Shown here in pieces: positions 1-13,824 of a stretch of 64,000 bases of DNA. A program made the translations under genes and the position numbers. The notes under the pieces were generated by a model. The model had not been told where the DNA came from and did no database searches. It saw only the letters and a program-made list of their open reading frames with translations. The stretch spans positions 10,994,931 through 11,058,930 of the forward strand of contig NC_135555.1 of NCBI RefSeq assembly GCF_964340395.1, in the 5' to 3' direction. Source of the stretch: Glandiceps talaboti. Its lineage: Eukaryota > Hemichordata > Enteropneusta > Spengelidae. Every line of letters begins with the position of its first letter. Position 1 is the stretch's first letter.

Positions 1-3000
1 ACCACAAACCATCTAAACTTTGTTATCCTTACACAGTACATATTACAAAATGGCTGAGTTTTGTGGCCACACTCATCATAGATCATTGACCGTCACACCA
101 CAAACCATCTAAACTTTATTATCCCTACACACTACATATTACAAAATGGCTGAGTTGTGTGGCCACACTCATCAGAGATCATTGACCGTCACACCACAAA
201 CCATCTAAACTTTATTATCCCTACACAGTACATATTACAAAATGGCTGAGTTTTGTGGCCACACTCATCATAGATCATTGACCGTCACACCACAAACCAT
301 CTAAACTTTATTATCCCTACACACTACATATTACAAAATGGCTGAGTTGTGTGGCCACACTCATCAGAGATCATTGACCGTCACACCACAAACCATCTAA
401 ACTTTGTTATCCTTACACAGTACATATTACAAAATGGCTGAGTTTTGTGGCCACACTCATCATAGATCATTGACCGTCACACCACAAACCATCTAAACGT
501 TATTATCCCTACACACTACATATTACAAAATGGCTGAGTTGTGTGGCCACACTCATAAGAGATCATTGACCGTCACACCACAAACCATCTAAACTTTGTT
601 ATCCTTACACAGTACATATTACAAAATGGCTGAGTTTTGTGGCCACACTCATCATAGATCATTGACCGTCACACCACAAACCATCTAAACTTTATTATCC
701 CTACACACTACATATTACAAAATGGCTGAGTTGTGTGGCCACACTCATCAGAGATCATTGACCGTCACACCACAAACCATCTAAACTTTGTTATCCCTAC
801 ACAGTACATATTACAAAAAGGCTGAGTTGTGTGGCCGCACTCACCAAAGATCATTGACCGTCACATCACAAACCATGTAAACTTTGTTATCCCTACACAG
901 TACATATTACAAAATGGCTGAGTTTTGTGGCCACACTCATCATAGATCATTGACCGTCACACCACATACCATCTAAACATTGTTATCCCTACACACTACA
1001 TATTACAAAATGGCTGAGTTGTGTGGCCACACTCATCAGAGATCATTGACCGTCACACCACAAAACCATCTAAACTATTTTATCCCTACACAGTACATAT
1101 TACAAAATGGCTGAGTTGTGTGGCCACACTCATCAGAGTTCACTGACCGTCACACCACAAACCATCTAAACATTGTTATCCCTACACACTACATATTACA
1201 AAATGGCTGAGTTGTGTGGCCACACTCATCATAGATCATTGACCGTCACACAACGAAACCATCTAAACTATTTTATCCCTACACAGTACATATTACAAAA
1301 TGGCTGAGTTGTGTGGCCACACTCATCAGAGATCATTGACCTTCACACCACAAAACCATCTAAACTATTTTATCCCTACACAGTTCATATTACAAAATGG
1401 CTGAGTTGTGTGGCCATAATCATCAGAGATCACTGACCGTCACACCACAAACCATGTAAACTTTGTTATCCCTACACAGTACATATTACAAAATGGCTGA
1501 GTTATGTGGCCACACTCATAAGAGATCATTGACCGTCACACCACAAACCATCTAAACTTTGTTATCCCTACACAGTACAACATATTACAAAATGGCTGAG
1601 TTGTGTGGTCACACTCATCAGAGATCATTGACCGTCACACCACAAACCATCTAAACTTTGTTATCCCTACACAGTACATGTTACAAAATGGCTGAGTTAT
1701 GTGGCCACACTCATAAGAGATCATTGACCGTCACACCACAAACCATCTAAACTTTGTTATCCCTACACAGTACAACATATTACAAAATGGCTGAGTTGTG
1801 TGGTCACACTCATCAGAGATCATTGACCGTCACACCACAAACCATCTAAACTTTGTTATCCCTACACAGTACATGTTACAAAATGGCTGAGTTGTGTGGC
1901 CATACTCATCAGAGATCACTGACCGTCACACCACAAACCATCTAAACTTTGTTATCCCTACACGGTACATATTACAAAATGGCTGAGTTGTGTGGCCACA
2001 CTCATCAGAGATCATTGACCGTCACACTACAAACCATGTAAACTTTGTTATCCCTACACAGTACATATTACAAAATGGCTGAGTTGTGTGGCTACAATCA
2101 GAGATCATTGACCATCACACCACAAACCATCTAAACTTTGCTATCCCTACACACTACATATTACAAAATGGCTGAGTTGTGTGGCCACACTCATCATAGA
2201 TCATTGACCGTCACACCACAAACCATCTAAACTTTGTTATCCCTACACACTACATATTACAAAATGGCTGAGTTGTGTGGCCACACTCATCATAGATCAT
2301 TGACCATCACACCACAAACCATCTAAACTTTGTTATCCCTACACAGTACATATTACAAAATGGCTGAGTTGTGTGGCCACACTCATCAGAGCTCATTGAC
2401 CGTCACACCACAAAACCATCTAAACTATTTTATCCCTACACAGTTCATATTACAAAATGGCTGAGTTGTGTGGCCATAATCATCAGAGATCACTGACCGT
2501 CACACCACAAACCATCTAAACTTTGTTATCCCTACACAGTACATATTACAAAATGGCTGAGTTATGTGGCCACACTCATAAGAGATCATTGACCGTCACA
2601 CCACAAACCATCTAAACTTTGTTATCCCTACACAGTACAACATATTACAAAATGGCTGAGTTGTGTGGTCACACTCATCAGAGATCATTGACCGTCACAC
2701 CACAAACCATCTAAACTTTGTTATCCCTACACAGTACATGTTACAAAATGGCTGAGTTATGTGGCCATACTCATCAGAGATCACTGACCGTCACACCAGA
2801 AACCATCTAAACTTTGTTATCCCTACACGGTACATATTACAAAATGGCTGAGTTGTGTGGCCACACTCATCAGAGATCATTGACCGTTACACCACAAACC
2901 ATGTAAACTTTGTTATCCCTACACAGTACATATTACAAAATGGCTGAGTTAAGTGGCCACAATCAGAGATCATTGACCATCACACCACAAACCATCTAAA

Positions 3001-3760
3001 CTTTGCTATCCCTACACACTACATATTACAAAATGGCTGAGTTGTGTGGCCACACTCATCATAGATCATTGACCGTCACACAACGAAACCATCTAAACTA
3101 TTTTATCCCTACACAGTACATATTACAAAATGGCTGAGTTGTGTGGCCACACTCATCAGAGATCATTGACCGTCACACCACAAAACCATCTAAACTATTT
3201 TATCCCTACACAGTTCATATTACAAAATGGCTGAGTTTTGTGGCCACACTCATCAGAGATCACTGACCGTCACACCACAAACCATGTAAACTTTGTTATC
3301 CCTACACAGTACATATTACAAAATGGCTGAGTTATGTGGCCACACTCATCATAGATCATTGACCGTCACACCACAAACCATCTAAACTTTATTATCCCTA
3401 CACACTACATATTACAAAATGGCTGAGTTGTGTGGCCACACTCATCAGAGATCATTGACCGTCACACCACAAACCATCTAAACTTTATTATCCCTACACA
3501 GTACATATTACAAAATGGCTGAGTTGTGTGGCCACACTCATCAGAGATCATTGACCGTCACACCACAAACCATCTAAACTTTAATTGTTATCCCTACACA
3601 GTACATATTACAAAATGGCTGAGTTGTGTGGCCACACTCATCAGATATCATTGACTGTCACATCACAAACCATCTAAACTTTATTATCCCTACACAGTAC
3701 ATATTACAAAATGGCTTAATAGTTGTGTGGCAACTCTCTAGGTCCCTACAGAGCACATAT
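1..3760. repeat. 96-bp satellite array with higher-order structure
   Basis: About 39 head-to-tail copies of a 96-bp unit, each containing ACCACAAACCATCTAAAC, then TACATATTACAAAATGGCTG, then TGGCCACACTCATC. The array runs off the left edge and ends in a decayed copy near 3720-3760. The first eight units alternate strictly between two variants: CAGTACATA with GAGTTTTGTGG and CATCATAGATC, versus CACTACATA with GAGTTGTGTGG and CATCAGAGATC. This makes a 192-bp dimer. Further right a longer period appears: the variant CAGTTCATAT recurs at 1381, 2441 and 3211, and the insertion variant CAGTACAACATATT at 1571, 1764 and 2631. The 1060-bp spacing equals about 11 units. There are no spacers between units and no long open frame, since each unit carries stops. 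Confidence 0.97.
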
Positions 3761-4940
3761 TTGCATACTTTATTTGTCAATTTTTATTTTTTTGCCAATT
3801 AATCGCTGTTATTATCTTTTCAATATACATGTACATCATCATCACTTAGTGGGCATATAGTCTTGTTGCTCGTTGTATTTGAATCCATCATTTACATTAC
3901 TATTTATTTGCTTATCTTAAAACCATCCTGGTTTTATTGTTGCACCATCATTTGCATTTGGCAGGTGCTATGTGCATGGTCTTGTTGCTAGGCACATTTT
4001 CGATTCATACTTTGAGTCTTTAATTAGTTACCTACATGTTGTCTTTGTAACACACATCATTTATTTCACTGTTGCTAAGGACATGATCATTATAGCTAGA
4101 GTCAGTTTGTTCTGAACAATATAACACCCAAAGATATCCCACCAAATGTCATCCCTATTCACCATGTAGCTTTTCAGATTTTCAGATCTAATTTGCATAT
4201 CACCAATGGGATTATTAATTTATATCATAAACAAATCTTAATCTATACACAAAGAACGTTCAGTTTAGAAATTAGTCACACACATTTTGCTTTGGATAAT
4301 TTTCAAACTCGAAAAAAAACTCAAAAGTAGTATCATCACCAAATAAATAAATACAAAGTTGACTGGTCTTGCAATGTTTGACTTTAAGTTGTTTACAAAC
4401 AGAGAGAGACACTTTACAATACCCACAGCACTATAGAACCAATGTTCAAATATGCTAAGTATCAAGTATTCATTTGATGACATGCAATTCATTCAGGTCA
4501 GTCCTACCTTATTTAATCCTATTCATTATGTGCACGATACCTCCATAATATCACATCCATAATATCGTTCCCATGTCCATAGCATAATTCCTGGCAGATG
4601 ACAAACATATACATTACCTGCAATGTAATTGTTAATATCTGTTGTCAAACACCATCCATTGACACTGACCAAGCATACTGCATTTCTAATAATTGGGCAA
4701 TTTCAATCATTTAACATTCACGTTTTTTAGAATTGGGCAACATAAATAATTATTCATGTTTGGTTCCAGTTACCCGACCCCATCTTGATTTTCATAAAAT
4801 CGCAAAATAATACCACCTAATTTCAAATTTTACTTATGGTACTACTTTGGGAATAAGCTGCATTCATTGTTACCCTTCCTCTTGAAATATGCTACATTCA
4901 TAACGTTATATGGAAATTCAAAATAAAAAGTTTGATATTG

Positions 4941-4972
<32 letters not shown>

Positions 4973-7963
4973 TGTATGTATGTATGTATGCATGTATGTA
5001 TGCATATGTATACATGTGTGCGAGTGTGTATGTGCATGTGGTGTTTCAATGGAACACTCAACCTCAATTTGTATAATTCAGTACAGCACAGAGCTATCCA
5101 CACAAGTTTGGAATTTGTAGGGAGGGAACCAACCATACAATGTCAAAGGGGATGAAAACTACCACTGTACCAGAGTGATTGCCTTGGCATTTGGCAAGAA
5201 CGTTACTCAAGGATGTGTAGATTGGAAATACTCAAAAAGAAAGTGATTACAACATAGTTGTGTGATTTAGCTCAAAAATAGTGACTACAGTTGTATCTTC
5301 AACGCCAAAAAAGAAACTAACTGGCATTCCAAAAACAAAATTTGTCTCGGTGTCCTTTATATAATCGTCAACATAATCTATAATTAAGGCATCACAGGAA
5401 TTCTTGTGACTGGTTCCTGGATAGGAATCAATCGATATGAAAATGTCCCCTAACTCACTGCATCTCTTTCATGTTAAAGCTTTTAAAGTGAAACTTACCT
5501 AGTTAATTGATTTACAGCAAAAGGTATGATGTTCTTCAAGGGAACCAGATTTTGTCCATTAATATTTAAGAAGAATGTCTTTCCGACCGAGCCTTTGAGC
5601 AACGCGCACCCGTCTGAGTTGAGTGCTTTTGCCGCGTTTTCTCCACGCATGCGTCTGTCATGGGCATCAAATTAACGTGATTGATGGATTCCAATGTCGA
5701 AAGGTTAAACACGCATTCGAATTTGAGAGGGAAGATAAGTGAAAGAACAATGCATAATCTTAAACATGTATATAGATTGAGAGTTTTGAGGTGAAATTGA
5801 GCGCCATATCAGGATAATATATAGAGCGATATGGTAATACACAATTCGCTGTATATTGTTGTTGTTGTTGTTGTTGTTATTGTTGTTGTTGTTGTTGTTG
5901 TTGTTATAATTTTAAATATTAGATTATTTTATTATTATTTTCATCATGCAATTAAAAGATTAGTTTTACAAACTAAGGAAAATCACGTAAACCATAAATC
6001 GTTTAACCTATCACTTTGTATGGACACAGGCTAATAAATGGTGATAAGCTATTCGAGTATATCAATCATCCCATACTGATAAAACCACTATCAGCATAAA
6101 TTACAATTGTTACATTGCATAGAAAAGTGCATATCAAGCATGCAAATAACCCTAATAAAAATAGTCGTGACCATCACGTAAATCAAGGAGAAATCAACCG
6201 CTCCAAGACTGCCAACCTTTTTAGGTTGGAAAGGCGGGAATCACACGTATATGATCACAGCGTAAGCGTTTGTAATTTAAGTAGCTTTTGTAAACGTATA
6301 TATGAACTAGCCAAGTGACAGAAATGTGTTCGACCAACTTTGTCCAAACAGTGGGATTCCAATTTAGTAATGACAGACACGGAACATCTTTGAACTGTTA
6401 TCGCGCATACTCACACGAGGAATAGATATACCGCGCTCAAACTGTCTCTTTTCGTGCAAAACTGTCCGCGATAGGTACTTCAGTGTTATGATATTCGAAG
6501 CGCATTGTACAAGCAATTATTTGGGGCGGTGGGGTTATTATCAAAGTGCTTGCTCCTTGTCAAGCTTTCCCACAATTTATTTGTGTTGAAGCCATACAGG
6601 AAGGCAACGTCTGAACAAATAGGACCAACTCATCTAGAATATCACTGTGTAGAATATATGTCAGTCAGTGAAAATATACTACATACTTGGATGATACTGA
6701 CTTGAAAACCTCTGACAGGTTTCATTACACAAATATTTATAATTGTTAATACTGATTATAAATATTAAATACATATTGAAAACAAAGAATATTGTAATGT
6801 TGCGACGAGAACTAGTGTCGGATGGGTTGTATCCCATTTTCTTTCTATATCAGCACTCCAGCGCTCGCACCATCAAATGTACGTACTGCAATCGACTTGG
6901 TCCATAGTTTGAAATTTTATGCCATTAAATGGCCTCCTACATGTCCTTATTTTTATCAAAGTGCTTAGTACTGTGGGAATGGGACACCCCTCCCAATAGC
7001 TATAATGGGTATACTGTTTCTGTCCAGAATTAGAGACCTCCCCAAGTTTAGAGGTCATTGCCTATTGCCAGATGAAGATGGCTGTTATTGGAACACGCTG
7101 ATATTTTGTTGCACTGTTGACTGATAAAATTAAGTTTTGTTCGATGAACATGTAAATAGTCAGACACACTCAAGCCACTGTATTAAACGGGGAGAAGAAT
7201 AATCCCGGACTTGAAGTAAAGAGGAAGGGTAGTCCACCCTGATCTCCTAGATATTAATTTAAATGCATTTCAAACTGTTTGTAGACAGCAATAGATATAA
7301 TACGCATGTGTGCTAGTAGTCTGGATGCAGAATTTAGTTCCAAGTATACATTTTTAACTATAGGAATTAGACTAGTGAATTTGCTTATGAAAAACTCATT
7401 TCACTGGTCACGTCAACGCCCTACTTATAAGTGACTGAAACTTGAATTGAAATACCCTGAAAAATTGATGAAAAACTCCCGAAAAGCAGTACTTACACTT
7501 ATATAGTTGTAACTTGTAATTTTACTGTAACATAGAGTATGGTCTCAACAGCAGTTAAAATTCGTGTAGATCATGATATATGTATGCTTTTTTAGCTTCT
7601 GAAACAAGTAGAATATGTACAAGTAGAGCGGTATTAAAATAGAATAGAAGTAGCATATGTAAATATGTACAAGTAGAATGGTTAGCCTGCATTCCAACAT
7701 ATACTGGTTGACTTTGATATGACAAATACTCATTGCAGAGGAAATTAAACGATCCAAATTATGCGTTGTCTGTGACAAATAATGTAGCATAATGAACGGT
7801 AAAAATACCCCATATAGCTGTTTACTGGTTTTACACAGAAAATAAAAACATACTTAATATTCATTATCCTTCGATCCCACAAGGAAGGAATAGAGAGTGT
7901 CCCCATATATACTATCTGCAGACAACAGGGTTTCCCCATAAACTTGTACCCCAAGATCAGGTT
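3761..7963. other. Intergenic, no gene seen
   Basis: AT-rich sequence after the satellite. I find no exon with a recognisable family motif and splice sites on either strand. Open frames here are short and biased by simple sequence. Two microsatellites are present: a (GTAT)n tract at about 4943-5004 and a (GTT)n tract at 5857-5906. A somewhat more GC-rich patch around 5580-5650 holds nothing I can identify. Confidence 0.6.
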
Positions 7964-8010
7964 TTGTGCGTATGTGTGTGTGTGTGTGTGTGTGTATGTG
8001 TGTGTGTGTG

Positions 8011-8053
<43 letters not shown>

Positions 8054-8156
8054 ATGTGTATGTATGTATGTATGTATGTATGTATGTATGTATGTATGTA
8101 TGTATGTATGTATGTATGTATGTATGTATGTATGTATGTATGTATGTATGTATGTA

Positions 8157-8193
<37 letters not shown>

Positions 8194-8262
8194 ATGTATG
8201 TATGTGTGTATGTGTGTGTGTGTACGTGCGTGTGTGCGTGTGTGTGTGTGTGTGTGTGTTTG
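7964..8262. repeat. Compound (TG)n/(TGTA)n microsatellite
   Basis: About 300 bp of alternating (TG)n and (TGTA)n blocks. It is open in several frames on both strands only because the repeat has no stop codon, giving Cys/Val/Met/Tyr on plus and His/Thr on minus. It is not coding. It is followed by TCTCAATGGAACACTCAA at about 8265, which resembles TTTCAATGGAACACTCAA at 5045 after the other (GTAT)n tract, so both microsatellites probably came with a shared interspersed element. Confidence 0.95.
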
Positions 8263-8601
8263 TGTCTCAATGGAACACTCAATCTCAAATTATTGAAGGT
8301 TTGTTGAATACCATTACACTCTGTAACAGTTATGACTGTAAAAATGGTGGGGTGGGGGGTTACTTAAGCTGTCAAGGAAGGGGAGCGTTATGATTTGGGT
8401 TACTCATTACAAATGTTCTGTATTTTCAAACCAATTCCACTGACACCCCACCCCCAGGTCATAAATAATTACGACTTCCTTAGATCGTCCATTTTTGTGT
8501 GTTTCATGTGTAGTACTAGTTTGTGGTATGCTAACAGTCTAAATAGGCAATGCACTGTCCTCTTTACCGCAACGAAACCTCACAGTCGTAATGCGATAAT
8601 T

Positions 8602-8978
8602 CGATCGTAAAACATTCGAAGTAATTTCTGATCGTAATACACTCAAAGTTGTAAAGTTGTTTAGAAAGCAAAACCCGTGGAAAACAATTAACTATTTAGC
8701 AACTGCCAGCCATTTGTTACGAGTCTTGTATGTCGTAGTCTTGTTATTATATAGTGGTCACTGTATGAGTGTGTCTCTAATTAGTTGATGCAAGATTATA
8801 TTGAGTGCCGAGTCATGGGTAGTCCCAGAAGAGTCTTTTCAAAACAAATAAAAGGAGACCTGCTCTCAACAGTATTAATATTATTTCGACACGTAGGGAA
8901 GTCGTGTTTGTCTACTTGAAAAAAAATAAGTGAAAAAATGCGTAGTTTGTACATTTAGCTCATTAATTGAAAAAAAAG
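8602..8978. repeat. Dispersed duplication, copy 1
   Basis: Starts CGATCGTAAAACATTCGAAG and includes TTTAGAAAGCAAAACCCGTG and TTATATAGTGGTCACTG. It matches 11951-12349 in the same orientation along its whole length, with scattered substitutions and small indels. Direct repeats containing CACTGTCCTCTTTACCGCAACG occur at about 8552 and 8984, bracketing this copy 431 bp apart. It has no ORF of note. It could be a short non-autonomous interspersed element or a local duplication. Confidence 0.8.
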
Positions 8979-10853
<1,875 letters not shown>

Positions 10854-10949
10854 GACTGGATGTAGATAAAACCACATAAAAGTGCTCAATACGGGTAGTA
10901 GAGCGAATTATATACAGGTTTTGAAAATTTGAACCAAATTATATGCTAT

Positions 10950-11000
10950 AGACCCTACAGAACTGTTTCGTGAGGTGCGTAGTCCTCACTCATCAGGAAA
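10950..11000 (-). ncRNA. Inverted hammerhead ribozyme copy
   Basis: Reverse-complement copy of the hammerhead at 11654-11708. On the minus strand CTGATGA is at 10996-10990, stem II and GAAAC are intact, and predicted cleavage lies between 10956 and 10955, just before GGGTC. Stem I is weaker than in the plus-strand copy. The three bases pairing with GGG on the 5' side are TTC in place of CCC, leaving one C-G pair and two G-T wobbles. It may therefore cleave poorly. Confidence 0.75.
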
Positions 11001-11555
11001 ATCTTCAATCGTAACACAATTAAAATTAGTTACAGTTGTGTGACTAATACTAAACGTCTCATCGACAACCACAATAAAACACAACTGTCTACCCAGAACG
11101 GCTGTAAAAACGAGAATACTAATAAGTTATGTAACTGTCGCGTAAAGGATACATGTCCCCTGGACGGGAAATGTTTACAAAAGAGCGTGGTATACCAGGC
11201 AACAGTTCAGCGTAAAGACACCAATATCCGCGAAACGTATGTCGGACTTACTGAAAACGAGTTCAAGACACGGTACAGGAACCACACAGCTTCATTCCGC
11301 AACAATTTGTCAAGAAATTCAACAGAACTAAGTAAGTATGTATGGTTTCTTAAGGATAAAGAAATTGATTACGACATCACATGGAAAATTATCGCACGCG
11401 CGCGACCGTACAACAGCTCCAGTCAGAGATGTAATCTCTGCATAACTGAAAAGTATATTATAATTTGTCAACCTCATCGTTGTACTCTAAATAAACGAAA
11501 TGAACTTGTGTCGTCGTGTAGGCATAGACATAAATCATTATTGCAGAACAATTAA
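10983..11555 (+). pseudogene. Penelope-like ORF fragment, GIY-YIG endonuclease part
   Basis: The frame is open from 10983 (preceding stop TAG at 10980) to the TAA at 11553-11555, with no credible ATG at its start. Before the GTG at 11040 it reads KISYSC, which matches the conserved linker that follows reverse transcriptase in Penelope-like elements. Next comes a Cys-rich stretch with CNC, CPLDGKC and VVYQATV. The GIY-YIG nuclease region follows, with YVGLTENEFKTRYRNH and then RCNLCITEKYII. The C-terminus is Cys/His/Arg-rich. The RT catalytic domain is absent, so this is a 5'-truncated copy and not a working retroelement. Within the remaining part I see no frameshift or internal stop, so the copy may be young. 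The family assignment is firm. Confidence 0.88.
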
Positions 11556-11653
11556 CTATGCTAATACGCTATGTTACTAGGTAGATATTCCCTGTTAGGA
11601 ACATTAGAATTATAGAATTTAATGGTAAGGAAACGCAGATACTACATTCCATT

Positions 11654-11708
11654 CTACCCCTGATGAGTGAGGACTACGCACCTCACGAAACAGTTCTGTA
11701 GGGTCTAT
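11654..11708 (+). ncRNA. Hammerhead ribozyme (type I, Penelope-associated)
   Basis: The conserved core is present in order. CTGATGA is at 11660-11666. Stem II is GTGAGG (11667-11672) paired with CCTCAC (11681-11686) across an 8-nt loop. GAAA is at 11687-11690. A short stem III (CAG-TT-CTG, 11691-11698) is closed by the conserved A-T pair, and UA at 11699-11700 forms the cleavage site. GGG at 11701-11703 pairs with CCC at 11657-11659 to start an open-ended stem I. Predicted self-cleavage lies between 11700 and 11701. Hammerheads with such short stem III helices are characteristic of Penelope-like terminal repeats. Confidence 0.85.
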
Positions 11709-11738
11709 AGCATATAATTTGGTTCAAATTTTCAAAAC

Positions 11739-11834
<96 letters not shown>

Positions 11835-11950
11835 TACATTTTATATATAGCCTACATTATATATATATATAAAATGCATTTGCACGATGCTTACTCTAGC
11901 ATCCTCAAGTTGATTCACCCGTTCAGTTGATGGAGATTTATTTTTTACTC

Positions 11951-12349
11951 CGATCGTAAAACATTCGAAGTAATCTCAGATGCGGCAATACACTCAAAGT
12001 CGTAAAGTTGTTTAGAAAGCAAAACCCGTGGAAAACAATCAACTAATAGTATTAAGCAACTGCCAGCCTTTTGTTACAAGTCTTGTATGTAGTAATCTTG
12101 TCACAAGTTATTATATAGTGGTCACTGCCCGTGTCTTAGTTGGACGGTGCAAGATTGAGTGTCGAGTCATGGGTAGTCCTCGAAGAGACTCGAAAAACAA
12201 ATAAAAGTAGACCTGCTGTCAACAGTATTAATATTACTACAAAATGTACATTCCAAGTCGTGTTTGTCTACTTGAAAAAAAATGTGAAAAAAATGCATAG
12301 ACTAAGTCCATGCCTTTGTACATGTAGCTCATTAATTGAAAAAAATTAA
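11951..12349. repeat. Dispersed duplication, copy 2
   Basis: Second copy of the 8602-8978 segment, in the same orientation. It shares CGATCGTAAAACATTCGAAG at the start and CTCATTAATTGAAAAAAA at the end. It lies about 120 bp beyond the Penelope-like element, so the two copies bracket that element at a distance. Confidence 0.8.
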
Positions 12350-12739
12350 GACTGTGTAAAATCAAAAAATCTGTTATTTTGATCAGTGTACCGTATTGGA
12401 TTTGTAAACCAAACTTTGTAAACACAAACAATTAATAAACAAAAGCTTAGTAATTCAACTATTTACCATGATAGTAACTTGTGGGTTTTTAAGCACATGA
12501 ACAGGCAAGAAGTATTGTAAGAATACGAACTATGCATGCGTACTGTAAAACATGCGCAATTTTAATCAAGTGACGTTGATCTGCTAGTAGCACTGAACAC
12601 AGCCAACGAAAATTATTGATGGTTTATGGATATTAAATCGCATTTTAATAATATATACTAATAACAAACTAGGCCTATTATTTTTTATGTATGTTTTTCA
12701 TTGTCATGATTTTTGATATGTTTTATTGTGTATTTATTT

Positions 12740-12798
<59 letters not shown>

Positions 12799-13090
12799 TA
12801 TTTATTTATTCTTTCATTCTATTTTGTATGGCAACCTTAAAACAGCTTCCAAAGCTGGTTTTGTGTTGAATAAATAAATAAATAAATAAATATTACGGGT
12901 CCCTGTACGTCCGGGTCAGGGTAACTTTAGTACGGGTAGGGGTAAGTAGTTGGAGTAGTGTGGGTGTTCTACACTGTTTAGCTACATGCATGCATGTGTA
13001 TGTGCGTATGTTCGCCTGGATGAAAAATTATTAACAAAAACTTAAAAGGGGGAAAAAATAAAAGATTTCACTAAAATATAGCATTTTTCT
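12350..13090. other. Intergenic with simple repeats
   Basis: No gene seen. Contains (GATT)n and (TTTA) simple sequence at about 12735-12810 and an (AAAT)n stretch at about 12869-12892. A poly-G run of about 21 bp lies just past the tRNA at 13286-13306. Confidence 0.6.
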
Positions 13091-13163
13091 TGTTTCCGCC
13101 CGGGCTCGAACCGGGGACCTTTCGCGTGTTAGGCGAACGTGATAACCGCTACACTACGGAAAC
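13091..13163 (-). tRNA. tRNA-Val (anticodon AAC)
   Basis: Reads on the minus strand from 13163 to 13091. A 7-bp acceptor stem pairs GTTTCCG with CGGAAAC. There is a D arm, an anticodon stem TTCGC/GCGAA around loop CTAACAC (anticodon AAC, valine) and a T arm CCCGG-TTCGAGC-CCGGG. A discriminator A follows at 13091, and CCA is not encoded. The internal B box GGTTCGAGCC is intact and a T run for Pol III termination lies about 15 bp downstream. The 72-nt body is identical to the plus-strand copy at 31441. It lies 661 bp upstream of GST copy A and faces away from it. Confidence 0.95.
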
Positions 13164-13824
13164 ACATGAATGCAAGTCAATTAATAACGTTTCATAATAT
13201 AAAAATCTTTAAAACCATATCTCCCAACACATATTACTTTACGAACGAAAAGGTATTTTTTTTATATCAAGGAGCTGCTGAAGATGGGGGGGGGGGGGGG
13301 GGGGGGTCATGCGCATACATGAAAGAATAATATCAGTGACAATGAACTGCATGATACGTTTAAATACAGGGATGGTGCCGGGGGATGGTGTTGAGAACAA
13401 TATTTTCCAGGTCCGGTCTTTACTATGACGTTCCTGCTATGATTAAACCAACTGTGAACTTAAAAAGGAAGCAAAAAGTACAATATATTACAAATGTAAA
13501 CGTTATGTTTTTTAAGTAAAGGCACCAATAATAATAAAAATTTGTGCGCATTAACAATACTTTTATTTATCTCATGTGAAAGAAATTTTCAATCTAAATC
13601 GAACGTTTTAAAACGTGTGTATACTTGTTTAGCTGGTATAAAGCATGGCTATATTATTGTAAATAATAGATCCAACGGCGTATTAGTATTAACCTTATAG
13701 CGCCTAATACTACACGGTATACTACGCTGCACAGTTGCACGAAGCATACGGCGCGTTACACGTACGTACATTCACTCAGCTCTACAGTAAGCTCTCTTAC
13801 TAACTTAGCTACAGACAAAACATA

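Noticed and set aside
1-3760. Regular repeats resembling a CRISPR array
   Set aside because: Units are contiguous 96-bp satellite copies with no unique spacers, and the genome is eukaryotic.
6115-6318. 67-residue basic open frame
   Set aside because: No recognisable motif, splice context or repeat relationship; length is within chance expectation.
7944-8393. 149-residue Cys/Val/Tyr-rich open frame
   Set aside because: It is entirely a (TG)n/(TGTA)n microsatellite, open in several frames on both strands.
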